64,000 bases of DNA from Curtobacterium sp. MCBA15_012. GTDB lineage: Bacteria > Actinomycetota > Actinomycetes > Actinomycetales > Microbacteriaceae. The stretch is taken from contig NZ_CP126267.1 of NCBI RefSeq assembly GCF_001864935.2, forward strand, positions 434,001-498,000, read 5' to 3'. The notes under the pieces were generated by a model. It was not told where the DNA came from. It was given only the letters and a program-made list of their open reading frames with translations, and ran no database searches. The stretch's first letter is position 1, and each line of letters starts with the position of its first letter. Below are positions 45,018 through 53,056 of this stretch, in pieces. The translations under genes were made by a program, and so were the position numbers.

Positions 45018-45890
45018 ATGGACAACGCGACGACCGGACCCGTGACCGTCTTCTGCGACGAGCAGGCGGTGCTCGTCGAGAGCATCGTCTGGGACCCGAC
45101 CACCGAGCGCCTGCGCTGGACCGACATCACGCTCGGCCTGCTCACCACCGCCCGCGCCGACGGGACGGTCGAGTCGAGCGTGCCGCTCCCGCCGCCCCTC
45201 GCGAGCTTCCAGCCCCGCGTCGGCGGCGGCTTCGTCGCGGCGCTCGGCGACACCGTCGTGCTCACCGACGAGCAGGGGGTCGTCGAGCGGGAGCTCACCC
45301 GGGTGCAGCACGCGACGGCCGGCATGCGGTTCAACGAGGGCAAGTGCGACCCGTTCGGGCGCTTCCTCGTGGGCAGCATGGACCTCACCGACCAGGACCC
45401 GGCGGGCGCGCTGTACTCCGTCGAGCCGGACGGGACGACCCGGGTGCTCCGCGGCGGCTTCGGCGTGACGAACGGCATCGAGTGGTCGCCCGACGGCAGC
45501 ACGATGTACGTCACCGACACGAGCACGAGCACGATCTACCGCGCCTCCTACGGCCCCGAGGGGGACCTCGGCGAGCTCGTCCCGTTCGTCAGCGGCGCCG
45601 CGCACGACGGCCTGGTCCGGGACGACGAGGACTGCTTCTGGACCGCCGTGTACGGCAGCGGCCGCGTCGAGCGGTGGAGCGCCGCGGGGGAGCACCTCGA
45701 GACCGTGGAGGTCCCGGCGCCCAACGTGACCTCGGTGGCCTTCGGCGGGCCGGACATGTCGACGCTCTTCATCGGCACCGCGCGCGAGAACATGACCGAG
45801 GAGCAACTCGAGCAGGCGCCGCACTCCGGGGCGGTGTTCGCCGTGCCGACGCGGGTGCGAGGCTCCTCAGCGTCCGCGTTCGGCGGCTGA
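45018..45890 (+). CDS. SMP-30/gluconolactonase family protein
   Basis: A 290-residue six-bladed beta-propeller lactonase. Metal ligands of the family are visible: Glu in LVESIVWD, Asn in GMRFNEGKCDPFGRF, Asn in GVTNGIEWSPDGSTMYVTDT and Asp in AAHDGLVRDDEDCFW. It hydrolyses a sugar lactone such as gluconolactone; the exact substrate is not fixed by sequence. A GGACGGAGC ribosome binding site is close to the ATG. The candidate structured RNA lies 72 bases upstream. The alpha/beta hydrolase gene follows after 44 bases and may be co-transcribed. Confidence 0.92.
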   Translation: MDNATTGPVTVFCDEQAVLVESIVWDPTTERLRWTDITLGLLTTARADGTVESSVPLPPPLASFQPRVGGGFVAALGDTVVLTDEQGVVERELTRVQHATAGMRFNEGKCDPFGRFLVGSMDLTDQDPAGALYSVEPDGTTRVLRGGFGVTNGIEWSPDGSTMYVTDTSTSTIYRASYGPEGDLGELVPFVSGAAHDGLVRDDEDCFWTAVYGSGRVERWSAAGEHLETVEVPAPNVTSVAFGGPDMSTLFIGTARENMTEEQLEQAPHSGAVFAVPTRVRGSSASAFGG

Positions 45891-45934
45891 ACGGACGGTA
45901 TCGTGGGCGGTCGCCAGCACCACAGGAGGCCGAC

Positions 45935-47086
45935 GTGCACGACGAGGACCACCCGGACGCAGCACGACCCGCCGCGCCGGCACCCGACGCCCCCGCGGCG
46001 AGCGCCGCGCCGGCACCCCAAGCCCCGCCGGCCCCCGACCCCGCCGGTGAGCTCTCCGACGCCGAGGACGCCGACGTCACGGTCCGCGTCGACCGCATCG
46101 CCGTCGACGGCACCTACGTCCGGGTGAGCTCGATCGGCGCACCCGGCGACCGGGCCTTCGTGCTCGTCGCCGGCCTCGGCATCGCGTCGACCTACTACGA
46201 GCGGCTCGCCCCACACCTCAACGAGCACGGCCCCGTGCACGCGCTCGACCTGCCCGGCTTCGCGGGCGTCCCGCGCTTCCGCGGCGGAGTGTCGATCGAG
46301 CGGTACGCCGACGCCGTCGAGCAGGTCCTGCGCGAGCTGCGACTCGAGGACCCGGTGCTCGTCGGGCACTCGATGGGCACGCAGGTCGTCACCGAGGTCG
46401 CCGCCCGCAACCCCGGTCTCAGCGACCTCGTCCTGATCAGCCCGGTCGTCGACCGGTCGGCGCGCACCATCCGGCAGTCGGCGTTCCGCTTCCTGCGCTC
46501 CGCGCTGCACGAGCCGGCGGCGGTCCGCTGGCACGCCGTGACGGCCTACGCCCTCTGCGGCTGGCACTGGTTCCGCCGGGTCCTGCCGCGCATGATCGCG
46601 TTCCCGATCGAGGAGCGCGCAGCCGACGTCCGCGCCCGGACGCTGATCGTCCGCGGCGAGCACGACGCGATGGTGCCGCGCGACTGGGTGCGGTCGCTCG
46701 CGCGGGTCTTCCCGCACGCGGTCCTCCGCGAGGTCGTCGACGGCGCGCACTCGGTCATGCACGCGCAGGCCGACGCGGTCGCCCGGCTCGCGGTCGCGCA
46801 CGTCGACGGCCGCATCGCCGACCGCGGGGTCGGGTCGCTGCAGCGGGTCCGCGACCACACGACCTCGTCGGACCTGGCGCGGCTCGGGGCGGCGGACGCC
46901 TGGCTCGTGTTGAAGTCACGGTTCCGCGAGCTGTTCGGCATGGCGCGCGGCGACGACGAGGCCCTCGAGGAGGCCAAGTCCGCGCACGCGGTCGCGATGG
47001 CCGACGGCGACGGTATCCCGGTGGACCCGTCGGACCGCCGCGAGGTCGTCGACGAGGTCGCGCCGGAGGTCCGCGACCGCTCCTGA
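45935..47086 (+). CDS. Alpha/beta fold hydrolase
   Basis: A 383-residue esterase-like enzyme. A 48-residue Pro/Ala-rich, acidic N-terminus precedes the alpha/beta fold. The nucleophile elbow GHSMGTQ has Ser146; the other triad members are Asp in VRGEHDAMVP and His in VDGAHSVMH. The oxyanion region is LVAGLGIAS. After the fold comes a C-terminal extension of about 80 residues with a helical, charged character. GTG at 45935 follows AGGAGG at good spacing. Substrate unknown. The long hairpin at 47176 ends the transcript. Confidence 0.88.
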   Translation: MHDEDHPDAARPAAPAPDAPAASAAPAPQAPPAPDPAGELSDAEDADVTVRVDRIAVDGTYVRVSSIGAPGDRAFVLVAGLGIASTYYERLAPHLNEHGPVHALDLPGFAGVPRFRGGVSIERYADAVEQVLRELRLEDPVLVGHSMGTQVVTEVAARNPGLSDLVLISPVVDRSARTIRQSAFRFLRSALHEPAAVRWHAVTAYALCGWHWFRRVLPRMIAFPIEERAADVRARTLIVRGEHDAMVPRDWVRSLARVFPHAVLREVVDGAHSVMHAQADAVARLAVAHVDGRIADRGVGSLQRVRDHTTSSDLARLGAADAWLVLKSRFRELFGMARGDDEALEEAKSAHAVAMADGDGIPVDPSDRREVVDEVAPEVRDRS

Positions 47087-47175
47087 CGGCCCGCCACCGT
47101 TCCGGTCCAAGGGCCGGGCCACGTCCGCGACGTGACCCGGCCGGCGGTGCCGCCCACGGCCGTGGACGCACGCAC

Positions 47176-47218
47176 GGGAGGCCCGGTGCCGGTCCCACGG
47201 ACCGGCACCGGGCCTCCC
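47176..47218. repeat. Palindrome R5, variant of the R family
   Basis: Perfect 20-base arms at 47176-47195 and 47199-47218 enclose only 3 bases. The core is GGAGGCCCGGTGCC instead of GGAGGCGCGGTGCC, with the compensating change in the other arm. It separates convergent genes. Confidence 0.85.
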
Positions 47219-47257
47219 GGCGGTCACCACCACGGCACGTGGCGGCACCGCGCGCCG

Positions 47258-48451
47258 CTACGGGGTGATGCGTCCCGGCAGCGCGTCGCGCGTGAGCGCG
47301 CTCGCCTCGGCGAGGACCTTGCGGGCCTCGTCCGTCTTGTCCCAGACGTTCCAGAGCAGCACGCCGCGGACGGTGTCGTCGTCGTCCAGGTAGTAGACGA
47401 CGCCCGTGACGTTCGGCTCCTGCCAGTCCTCGACGGTGTGCAGCGCGGTCGAGACCTGGCCCACCGCCTCGTACCCGGCGTCGAAGACGTCCGAGTAGAA
47501 CATCGGCGTGTGGTCGTAGGTCTCGTCGGCGTCCGCGAGGTTCCGGCCGGCCTGCCGACCCTGCTGCTGCGCGTTGTCGACGTGCTCGACGCGGCGCGTG
47601 CCGAGGATGCGGTCCGGGTACTCCGCGACGTCGCCCGCGGCGAACACCGACTCGTCGTCCGTGACCAGGGTCGAGGACACGACGATGCCGTCGTGCACCG
47701 TCAGGCCGGCATCGGCGGCGAGCTGCGTCTGCGGCTCGATGCCGAGCCCGACCACGACCGCGTCGGCCTCGAGGGTCGAGCCGTCGTCGAGCGTGAGCGT
47801 CACCCCGGTCGCCGTCTCGGAGCCCTCGTCGACGCGACGACCGAGCCGGAGCTCGACGCCGTGGTCGATGAAGCGCTGCTGGAACGCGCGTGCGAGCCCC
47901 TCGGGGAACATGCGGGCACCGACGACCTCGTCCGGGTCGACGAGCGTGACGCGGGCACCGTTCTGCACGATGCCGGCCGCGACCTCGGTGCCGATGTACC
48001 CGCCGCCGACGACCGCGACGTGCGCGCCGGCGTCCGCGAACTCCCGGAGCTTCCGGTAGTCGGCGGCGCTCCGGTAGTCGAGGACGCGGTCGGACGGGGC
48101 GAGGCCGGGCAGGCTGCGCGGCTTGCCGCCCGTGGCGAGGAGGAGCCGCTCGTAGCCGTGCGTCGCGCCGTCGGCGGTCGTCACGGTCTTCGCGGCGCGG
48201 TCGATCCCGGTCACCCGCGAGCCGAGCAGGAGCGTCGCGCCGGTCTCCTCGGTGTGCAGGTCGACCTTCTCGTCCCAGCTGAAGTCCGGGTCGGTCCACA
48301 GCTTCTTGGACAGGGCGGGGCGGGCGTAGGGCGGGTCGACGTCCTCGCTGAGGACCCCGATCGAGCCGTCGGTGTCGAGTTCGCGGATGCCGCGGGCGGC
48401 GGCGTCGGCGACCATCCCGCCGCCGACGATCAGGTAGCGGAAGTCGGTCAT
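47258..48451 (-). CDS. FAD-dependent ferredoxin/rubredoxin reductase-like oxidoreductase
   Basis: A 397-residue pyridine-nucleotide disulfide oxidoreductase-fold enzyme. FAD motif LIVGGGMVADAAARGI, PPYARPALSKKLW, the NAD(P)H motif VAVVGGGYIGTEVAAGI and the C-terminal FAD motif VFAAGDVAEYPD are in order. No redox CxxC is present, so it resembles ferredoxin reductases rather than disulfide reductases. It would pass electrons from NAD(P)H to a small carrier or oxygen. GGGAGCACC precedes the ATG. It ends a minus-strand run after Dps and an SDR (24-base gap). Confidence 0.9.
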   Translation of the reverse strand: MTDFRYLIVGGGMVADAAARGIRELDTDGSIGVLSEDVDPPYARPALSKKLWTDPDFSWDEKVDLHTEETGATLLLGSRVTGIDRAAKTVTTADGATHGYERLLLATGGKPRSLPGLAPSDRVLDYRSAADYRKLREFADAGAHVAVVGGGYIGTEVAAGIVQNGARVTLVDPDEVVGARMFPEGLARAFQQRFIDHGVELRLGRRVDEGSETATGVTLTLDDGSTLEADAVVVGLGIEPQTQLAADAGLTVHDGIVVSSTLVTDDESVFAAGDVAEYPDRILGTRRVEHVDNAQQQGRQAGRNLADADETYDHTPMFYSDVFDAGYEAVGQVSTALHTVEDWQEPNVTGVVYYLDDDDTVRGVLLWNVWDKTDEARKVLAEASALTRDALPGRITP

Positions 48452-48475
48452 GGTGCTCCCAGGCGTGAGGGTGGA

Positions 48476-49276
48476 CTAGATGGTGGCGACCGAGCCGGAG
48501 TCGACCCGGTAGTTCGACCCGTTGACGAAGCTCGCGAGGTCGGAGCACAGGAAGGCGACGACGTTCGCGACCTCCTCGGGCTCGCCGCGACGGCCGAGCT
48601 CCATGTACGGGCGCTCCTCGTCGAGGAAGCTCGTGATGGCCTCGTCGACGGTGGTCCCCTGCTGCTCCGCGCGCTTCTTCATCATCGCGTCGGTCATCGG
48701 CGTGTGGATGAAGGCGGGGCTGACGGTGTTCACGAGCAACCCCTCGGACGCGTACGAGCGCGAGAGGCCCTTGGCGAACGACAGCACACCGGCCTTGGCG
48801 GCGCAGTAGGGCAGTTCGTCGTCGTAGGGCTGCGAGGCGTCCTCGGACACGAGGTACACGATGCGTCCCCAGCCGCCGTTCCGCAGGTCCCCGATGAACT
48901 CGTGCGTGATCCGCACCGGGCCCATCAGGTCGACGTCGATGGTGTCGAGCCAGCCCTGCTCGTCGATCTCGTGGAACATGCCCTGCGCGCCGGTGATGCC
49001 GGACGACTGCACGAGGATGTCGATCTCGCCGACGGAATCGCGGACCCGGTCGTGCAGGGTCGCGAGGCTCGCGGCGTCGGTGACGTCGGCAGCGAAGGCG
49101 AAGAGCTTGCCGGGCGGGGCCTCGAGCTGGTCGGCACTGGTGTCGAGACGGCTCTGGTCGAGGTCGGAGACGACCACGGTCGCACCCTCCGCGAGGAGGA
49201 TGCGAGCCGTGTTCCAGCCGATGCCGGAGTCGCCCCCGAAGACCAGGGCGGTCCTGCCCTGGATCCCGAGGTCCAC
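48476..49276 (-). CDS. SDR family oxidoreductase, coupled to dps
   Basis: A 266-residue classical SDR. The cofactor motif is FGGDSGIGWNTAR, the catalytic Ser is in VYLVSEDASQP and YCAAK provides the Tyr and Lys; VNTVSPAFIHTP follows. It differs from the paralogues at 1 and 30366. The GTG start at 49276 is 2 bases past the dps stop codon and has no ribosome binding site, so it must be translated by coupling from dps. That ties a carbonyl reductase to the iron/stress response. Its substrate may be an oxidised metabolite, which is inference. Confidence 0.9.
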   Translation of the reverse strand: MDLGIQGRTALVFGGDSGIGWNTARILLAEGATVVVSDLDQSRLDTSADQLEAPPGKLFAFAADVTDAASLATLHDRVRDSVGEIDILVQSSGITGAQGMFHEIDEQGWLDTIDVDLMGPVRITHEFIGDLRNGGWGRIVYLVSEDASQPYDDELPYCAAKAGVLSFAKGLSRSYASEGLLVNTVSPAFIHTPMTDAMMKKRAEQQGTTVDEAITSFLDEERPYMELGRRGEPEEVANVVAFLCSDLASFVNGSNYRVDSGSVATI

Positions 49277-49278
49277 GG

Positions 49279-49785
49279 TCAGGAGGCGGTGGAGGCTTCG
49301 GCGGTCGCCGGGCTCGTCGCGGCGGCGAGCGGCGTGCGCGGGGAGCGGTTCTCGGCGGAGACCATCCAGGCGAGCTGCTCGAGGCGCTCGATGAAGCCGT
49401 GGAGCAGGTCCGCGGTCGTCGGGTCCTCCTCGTCGACCTCGTCGTGCACGTCGCGCATGGTGCCGGTGGCCTGGTACAGGCGGAGCGTCACGAGGTCGAT
49501 GGCGTCGTGCGTGGCGACCTCGCCCTCGGGGAACGCGTCGAGGTGGGTCGACTGCGCGACGGTCGCGGCGCGGCCGTCCGGCACGGCGTAGAGCGCACGC
49601 ATGCGCTCGGCGGTGTCGTCGGCGAACTCACGGGCGGCGTCGACGATCTCGTCGAGCTGCAGGTGGAGGTCGCGGAAGTTGGTCCCGAGGATGTTCCAGT
49701 GGGCCTGCTTGCCCTGCAGGTGCAGGTCGATCAGGTCGACGAGGACCTTCTGGAGGTTTGCAGCGAGCTTGTCCGATGCGTGCAT
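49279..49785 (-). CDS. dps: Dps-family DNA-binding ferritin
   Basis: A 168-residue member of the Dps mini-ferritins, which oxidise and store iron in a 12-subunit shell and can coat DNA. Ferroxidase residues have the exact canonical spacing: His29, His41, Asp56 and Glu60 in the HWNILG...LHLQLDE...FADDTAERM region. The C-terminal tail SPRTPLAAATSPATAEASTAS is disordered. AAGGAG precedes the ATG at good distance. It lies between a MarR gene upstream and an SDR coupled downstream, which suggests an oxidative-stress group. Confidence 0.95.
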   Translation of the reverse strand: MHASDKLAANLQKVLVDLIDLHLQGKQAHWNILGTNFRDLHLQLDEIVDAAREFADDTAERMRALYAVPDGRAATVAQSTHLDAFPEGEVATHDAIDLVTLRLYQATGTMRDVHDEVDEEDPTTADLLHGFIERLEQLAWMVSAENRSPRTPLAAATSPATAEASTAS

Positions 49786-49915
49786 GATCGGCTCCTTCCG
49801 GATCGGTGACCCTTCCGGTCTACGCGGTCCGGTCGTCGACGTTCCCAGAGCACGTGGAGTCGGCGTCCCCCGTGCCGCCGCCGTGCACCACTCGCCGGGC
49901 GGGCGCGGGCCGGTG

Positions 49916-50428
49916 TCAGTGCGCGGGTGCGGGGTCGACCTGGTCGACGGCGCCGCGCATCCGCTCGAGGAAGGTCGCGACGGCCCGTGCCTCGTCGGCC
50001 GACATGCCCTCGGCGATCGACATCATGCGGCGGTGCATGACCCCGAGGGTGGCCCGGACCTCGTCGTCGGTCTCGGTGGTCGGCGTGATCACGAGGGCCC
50101 GGCGGTCGGTGGGGTGCGGGTCACGGCGGACGTGCCCGGACCGCACGAGGCGGTCGATGAGGATCGTCGTCGAGGCCGACGAGATCTTCAGGTAGGCGGA
50201 CAGGTCCTTCGGCTTCACGATGCGGTCCGCCCGCTGGGCCTGCAGCAGGTAGCGCACCGCGAGCAGGTCGGTCTCGCCCATGCCCATCGAGTCGCGCGTG
50301 CGCCGACGCATCGCGGTCTCGGCCGCGCGGTACCGGCGCAGGGCGTTCAGCACGGCGACGCCGCGGCGGGTGGCGTCGTCGTCGGGGAACCAGTACCCCG
50401 ACGCCTCGGTGATCTCCTGCGTCGACAC
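49916..50428 (-). CDS. MarR-family transcriptional regulator
   Basis: A 170-residue winged-helix regulator. The DNA-binding part (about residues 50-120) reads LLAVRYLLQAQRADRIVKPKDLSAYLKISSASTTILIDRLVRSGHVRRDPHPTDRRALVITPT, with the wing Asp-Arg-Arg motif typical of MarR. Dimer helices flank it. GTG at 50428 follows TACCCT by 6 bases. Two perfect tandem 19-base repeats (50465-50502) sit just upstream and are the obvious operator. Likely targets are itself and the following dps group. Confidence 0.92.
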   Translation of the reverse strand: MSTQEITEASGYWFPDDDATRRGVAVLNALRRYRAAETAMRRRTRDSMGMGETDLLAVRYLLQAQRADRIVKPKDLSAYLKISSASTTILIDRLVRSGHVRRDPHPTDRRALVITPTTETDDEVRATLGVMHRRMMSIAEGMSADEARAVATFLERMRGAVDQVDPAPAH

Positions 50429-50464
50429 CTGCACAGGGTAACCCGCCTGGTATCTCGTCCGTCT

Positions 50465-50502
50465 AGTGATCCGCGGTCCGCGGAGTGATCCGCGGTCCGC
50501 GG
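50465..50502. repeat. Two perfect 19-base tandem repeats upstream of marR
   Basis: AGTGATCCGCGGTCCGCGG occurs at 50465-50483 and again at 50484-50502. Each holds two CCGCGG palindromes. They start 37 bases before the MarR start and may bind the regulator. Confidence 0.75.
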
Positions 50503-50518
50503 CTCCGCGCGCGCGGAC

Positions 50519-50566
50519 GACGGACGGGAGGCGCGGCACCCGCCGGCACCGCGCCTCCCGTCCGTC
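50519..50566. repeat. Dispersed palindrome R6
   Basis: The 18-base perfect arms at 50519-50536 and 50549-50566 carry GGACGGGAGGCGCGG. The tip differs from other copies (CACCCGCCGGCA), shortening the stem. It lies past the stop codon of the FMN reductase. Confidence 0.82.
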
Positions 50567-50603
50567 ACGTGGTCGCGTCGCGACCGGTGGCGCGACCCGC
50601 GGG

Positions 50604-51161
50604 TCAGGCCGCCGCCGGCTCCGCGGCCGCGTCGGCGAGCGCGCGCAGCGCGCCCTGGACCTGCTCGACGACCTCGGCGTCCTCACGCGGGTGGGTCTCT
50701 GCGAACCGGACGACCGACTGCGGGATCGCGACCGCGACGTCCTCGAGGACGCGGGCGCCGGCGATCCCGGCGACCTTGCGGGCGTCGTCGTGCGCCCAGA
50801 CGCCGCCGTACTGGCCGAAGGCCGAGCCGATGACGGCGAGGGGCTTGCCGGACAGCGGCGAGGCGCCGAACGGACGCGAGCCCCAGTCGAGGGCGTTCTT
50901 CAGCACGGCCGGGATCGTGCCGTTGTACTCGGGCGTCACGAGCAGCACGGCGTCGGACGCGGCGACCGCGTCCCGGAACGCGACGGCGGCCGCGGGCGGG
51001 GTGTCGCCGTCGATGTCCTCGTTGTAGAACGGCAGGTCGACGATGCCGTCGAACGTGGTGAGCTCGATGCCGTCCGGGGCGTGCTGGTCGGCCGCCTCGG
51101 CGAGCTTGCGGTTGATGGAGCCGGCGCGGAGGCTGCCGACGAGGACCAGGACCTTCGTCAT
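50604..51161 (-). CDS. NADPH-dependent FMN reductase
   Basis: A 185-residue flavodoxin-fold reductase. LVLVGSLRAGSINRKLAEAA is the FMN phosphate loop, and TPEYNGTIPAVLKNALDW is the family signature around the flavin ring. It reduces FMN, quinones or chromate-like acceptors with NADPH. AAGGG precedes the ATG. It is transcribed toward marR and ends at palindrome R6. With Dps and two more oxidoreductases downstream it suggests a redox-stress neighbourhood. Confidence 0.93.
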   Translation of the reverse strand: MTKVLVLVGSLRAGSINRKLAEAADQHAPDGIELTTFDGIVDLPFYNEDIDGDTPPAAAVAFRDAVAASDAVLLVTPEYNGTIPAVLKNALDWGSRPFGASPLSGKPLAVIGSAFGQYGGVWAHDDARKVAGIAGARVLEDVAVAIPQSVVRFAETHPREDAEVVEQVQGALRALADAAAEPAAA

Positions 51162-51298
51162 GGGAATCCCTTCGCTCGGTGACCGGGTGGTCACGTCTGT
51201 GGTGTCCCGCGCGACAACGCACGCGGCGGCGTCCGTGTTCCCGACCCGCGTCCGCGGACCCTGTTCCCCGTCGGTGGACGCGTCGGTAGGTTGACCGG

Positions 51299-52942
51299 GT
51301 GAGCACGCTTCGGACGCCCGCCAGCAGCCCCCGCACCACCGACCCGGACTGGTGGCGGCAGGCCGTCGTCTACCAGGTGTACCCGCGCAGCTTCGCGGAC
51401 TCCGACGCCGACGGCCTGGGCGACCTCGCCGGGGTCACGAGCCGCGTGCCGTACCTGGCGGCGCTCGGGGTCGACGCGATCTGGCTGTCCCCGTTCTTCC
51501 CGTCGCCGCTGGCCGACGGCGGCTACGACGTCGCCGACTACCGCGACGTCGACCCCCGCCTCGGGACGCTCGCCGACGCCGACGCGCTCGTCCGGGCCGC
51601 GCACGAGCACGACGTCCGGGTGATCGTCGACATCGTGCCGAACCACACGTCCGACCAGCACGAGTGGTTCCGGGCCGCGCTCGCCGCCGCGCCCGGGTCG
51701 CCGGAGCGGGCGCGCTACGTCTTCCGCGAGGGTGCGGGCGAGTCGGGGGAGCTCCCGCCGAGCGACTGGGTGTCGAACTTCGGCGGCAGCGCCTGGACCC
51801 GCGTGCCGGACGGCCAGTGGTACCTGCACCTGTTCGCGCCCGAGCAGCCCGACCTGGACTGGTCGAACCCCGAGGTGCGGGCCGACTTCGAGACGACGCT
51901 GCGCTTCTGGTCGGACCGCGGTGTCGACGGCTTCCGGGTCGACGTGGCGCACGGGCTCGCGAAGGACCTGTCCACGCCGTACCGGCCGTCCGACGAGGAC
52001 CACCTGCCGCTCGACGGCTCCGACCCGCTGTACGACCGCGACGAGGTGCACGAGATCTTCGCCGGGTGGCGCACGGTGCTCGACGAGTACGACCCGCCGC
52101 GTGCCGCCGTGGCCGAGGCGTGGGCACCGGCACCCCGAAGGGTCCTGTACGCCCGGCCGACCGAGCTCGGCCAGGCCTTCAACTTCGACCTGCTCGAGTC
52201 GCCGTTCGACGCCGCGTCGTTCCGGTCGCTCATCGAGCAGAACCTGTCGGCGTCGGCCGAGTCGGGGGCGTCGAGCACGTGGGTGCTGTCGAACCACGAC
52301 GTCGTCCGGCACGCCACCCGGTACGGCCTGCCCGACGGCACCGACACCGATGCCTGGCTGATGACGGACGGCACCGAGCCGCCGCTCGACCGCGACCGGG
52401 GGCTGCGGCGGGCCCGGGCGGCCACGCTCCTCGTCCTCGCGCTCCCCGGCTCGTCGTACGTGTACCAGGGCGAGGAGCTCGGCCTGCACGAGGCGCCGGC
52501 CATCCCGCACGACCTGCTGCAGGACCCGAAGTGGCTCCGCACCGGGCACACGGTCAAGGGGCGGGACGGCTGCCGTGTCCCGATCCCGTGGACCCGCTCC
52601 GGACCGTCGTTCGGCTTCGGCGACGTCGCACCCCAGCTGCCGCAGCCGGCGGACTTCGGTGCGTCCTCGGTCGAGGCGGAGGACGGTGACCCGGACTCGA
52701 CGCTGTCGATGTACCGCGCGGCGACCGCGGCCCGTCGGCGTCTGCAGGAGGGCGAGGACCTCGCGTGGGTCGAGGCCGGCGCCGACGTCGTGGCGTTCGC
52801 GCGGCACGACGGCTGGCGCTCGGTGACGAACTTCGGGACGGAGCCGGTGCGCCTGCCCGAGGGGACCGTGGTGCTGGCGTCGGGGCCGCTCGACGCCGGG
52901 GACGGGATGCTGCCGGGCGAGACGACGGTCTGGTTGGGCTGA
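51299..52942 (+). CDS. Glycoside hydrolase family 13 alpha-glucosidase
   Basis: A 547-residue enzyme with the catalytic (beta/alpha)8 barrel and small C-terminal beta-domain of GH13. The nucleophile is Asp215 (DGFRVDVAHG), acid/base Glu273 (AVAEAW), and Asp334 (LSNHDVV) completes the triad. VDIVPNHTSDQHEWF is conserved region I. The Q-V-Y-P-R-S-F start and overall length fit oligo-alpha-glucosidases. It hydrolyses alpha-1,4 or alpha-1,6 linked glucosides. There is no signal peptide. The GTG start has TAGGTT 6 bases upstream, consistent with a leaderless mRNA. Confidence 0.93.
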   Translation: MSTLRTPASSPRTTDPDWWRQAVVYQVYPRSFADSDADGLGDLAGVTSRVPYLAALGVDAIWLSPFFPSPLADGGYDVADYRDVDPRLGTLADADALVRAAHEHDVRVIVDIVPNHTSDQHEWFRAALAAAPGSPERARYVFREGAGESGELPPSDWVSNFGGSAWTRVPDGQWYLHLFAPEQPDLDWSNPEVRADFETTLRFWSDRGVDGFRVDVAHGLAKDLSTPYRPSDEDHLPLDGSDPLYDRDEVHEIFAGWRTVLDEYDPPRAAVAEAWAPAPRRVLYARPTELGQAFNFDLLESPFDAASFRSLIEQNLSASAESGASSTWVLSNHDVVRHATRYGLPDGTDTDAWLMTDGTEPPLDRDRGLRRARAATLLVLALPGSSYVYQGEELGLHEAPAIPHDLLQDPKWLRTGHTVKGRDGCRVPIPWTRSGPSFGFGDVAPQLPQPADFGASSVEAEDGDPDSTLSMYRAATAARRRLQEGEDLAWVEAGADVVAFARHDGWRSVTNFGTEPVRLPEGTVVLASGPLDAGDGMLPGETTVWLG

Positions 52943-53056
52943 TCCCTCGGCGCTCGTTCCTCGCTCCTTCCTCCACACGGGCGGTGGCGGGTCGGGTCCT
53001 CCACAGGTGCGCCACCGGGCCCGTGACGGGGCCGCGCCGGTCGCGACGATCGGGGC

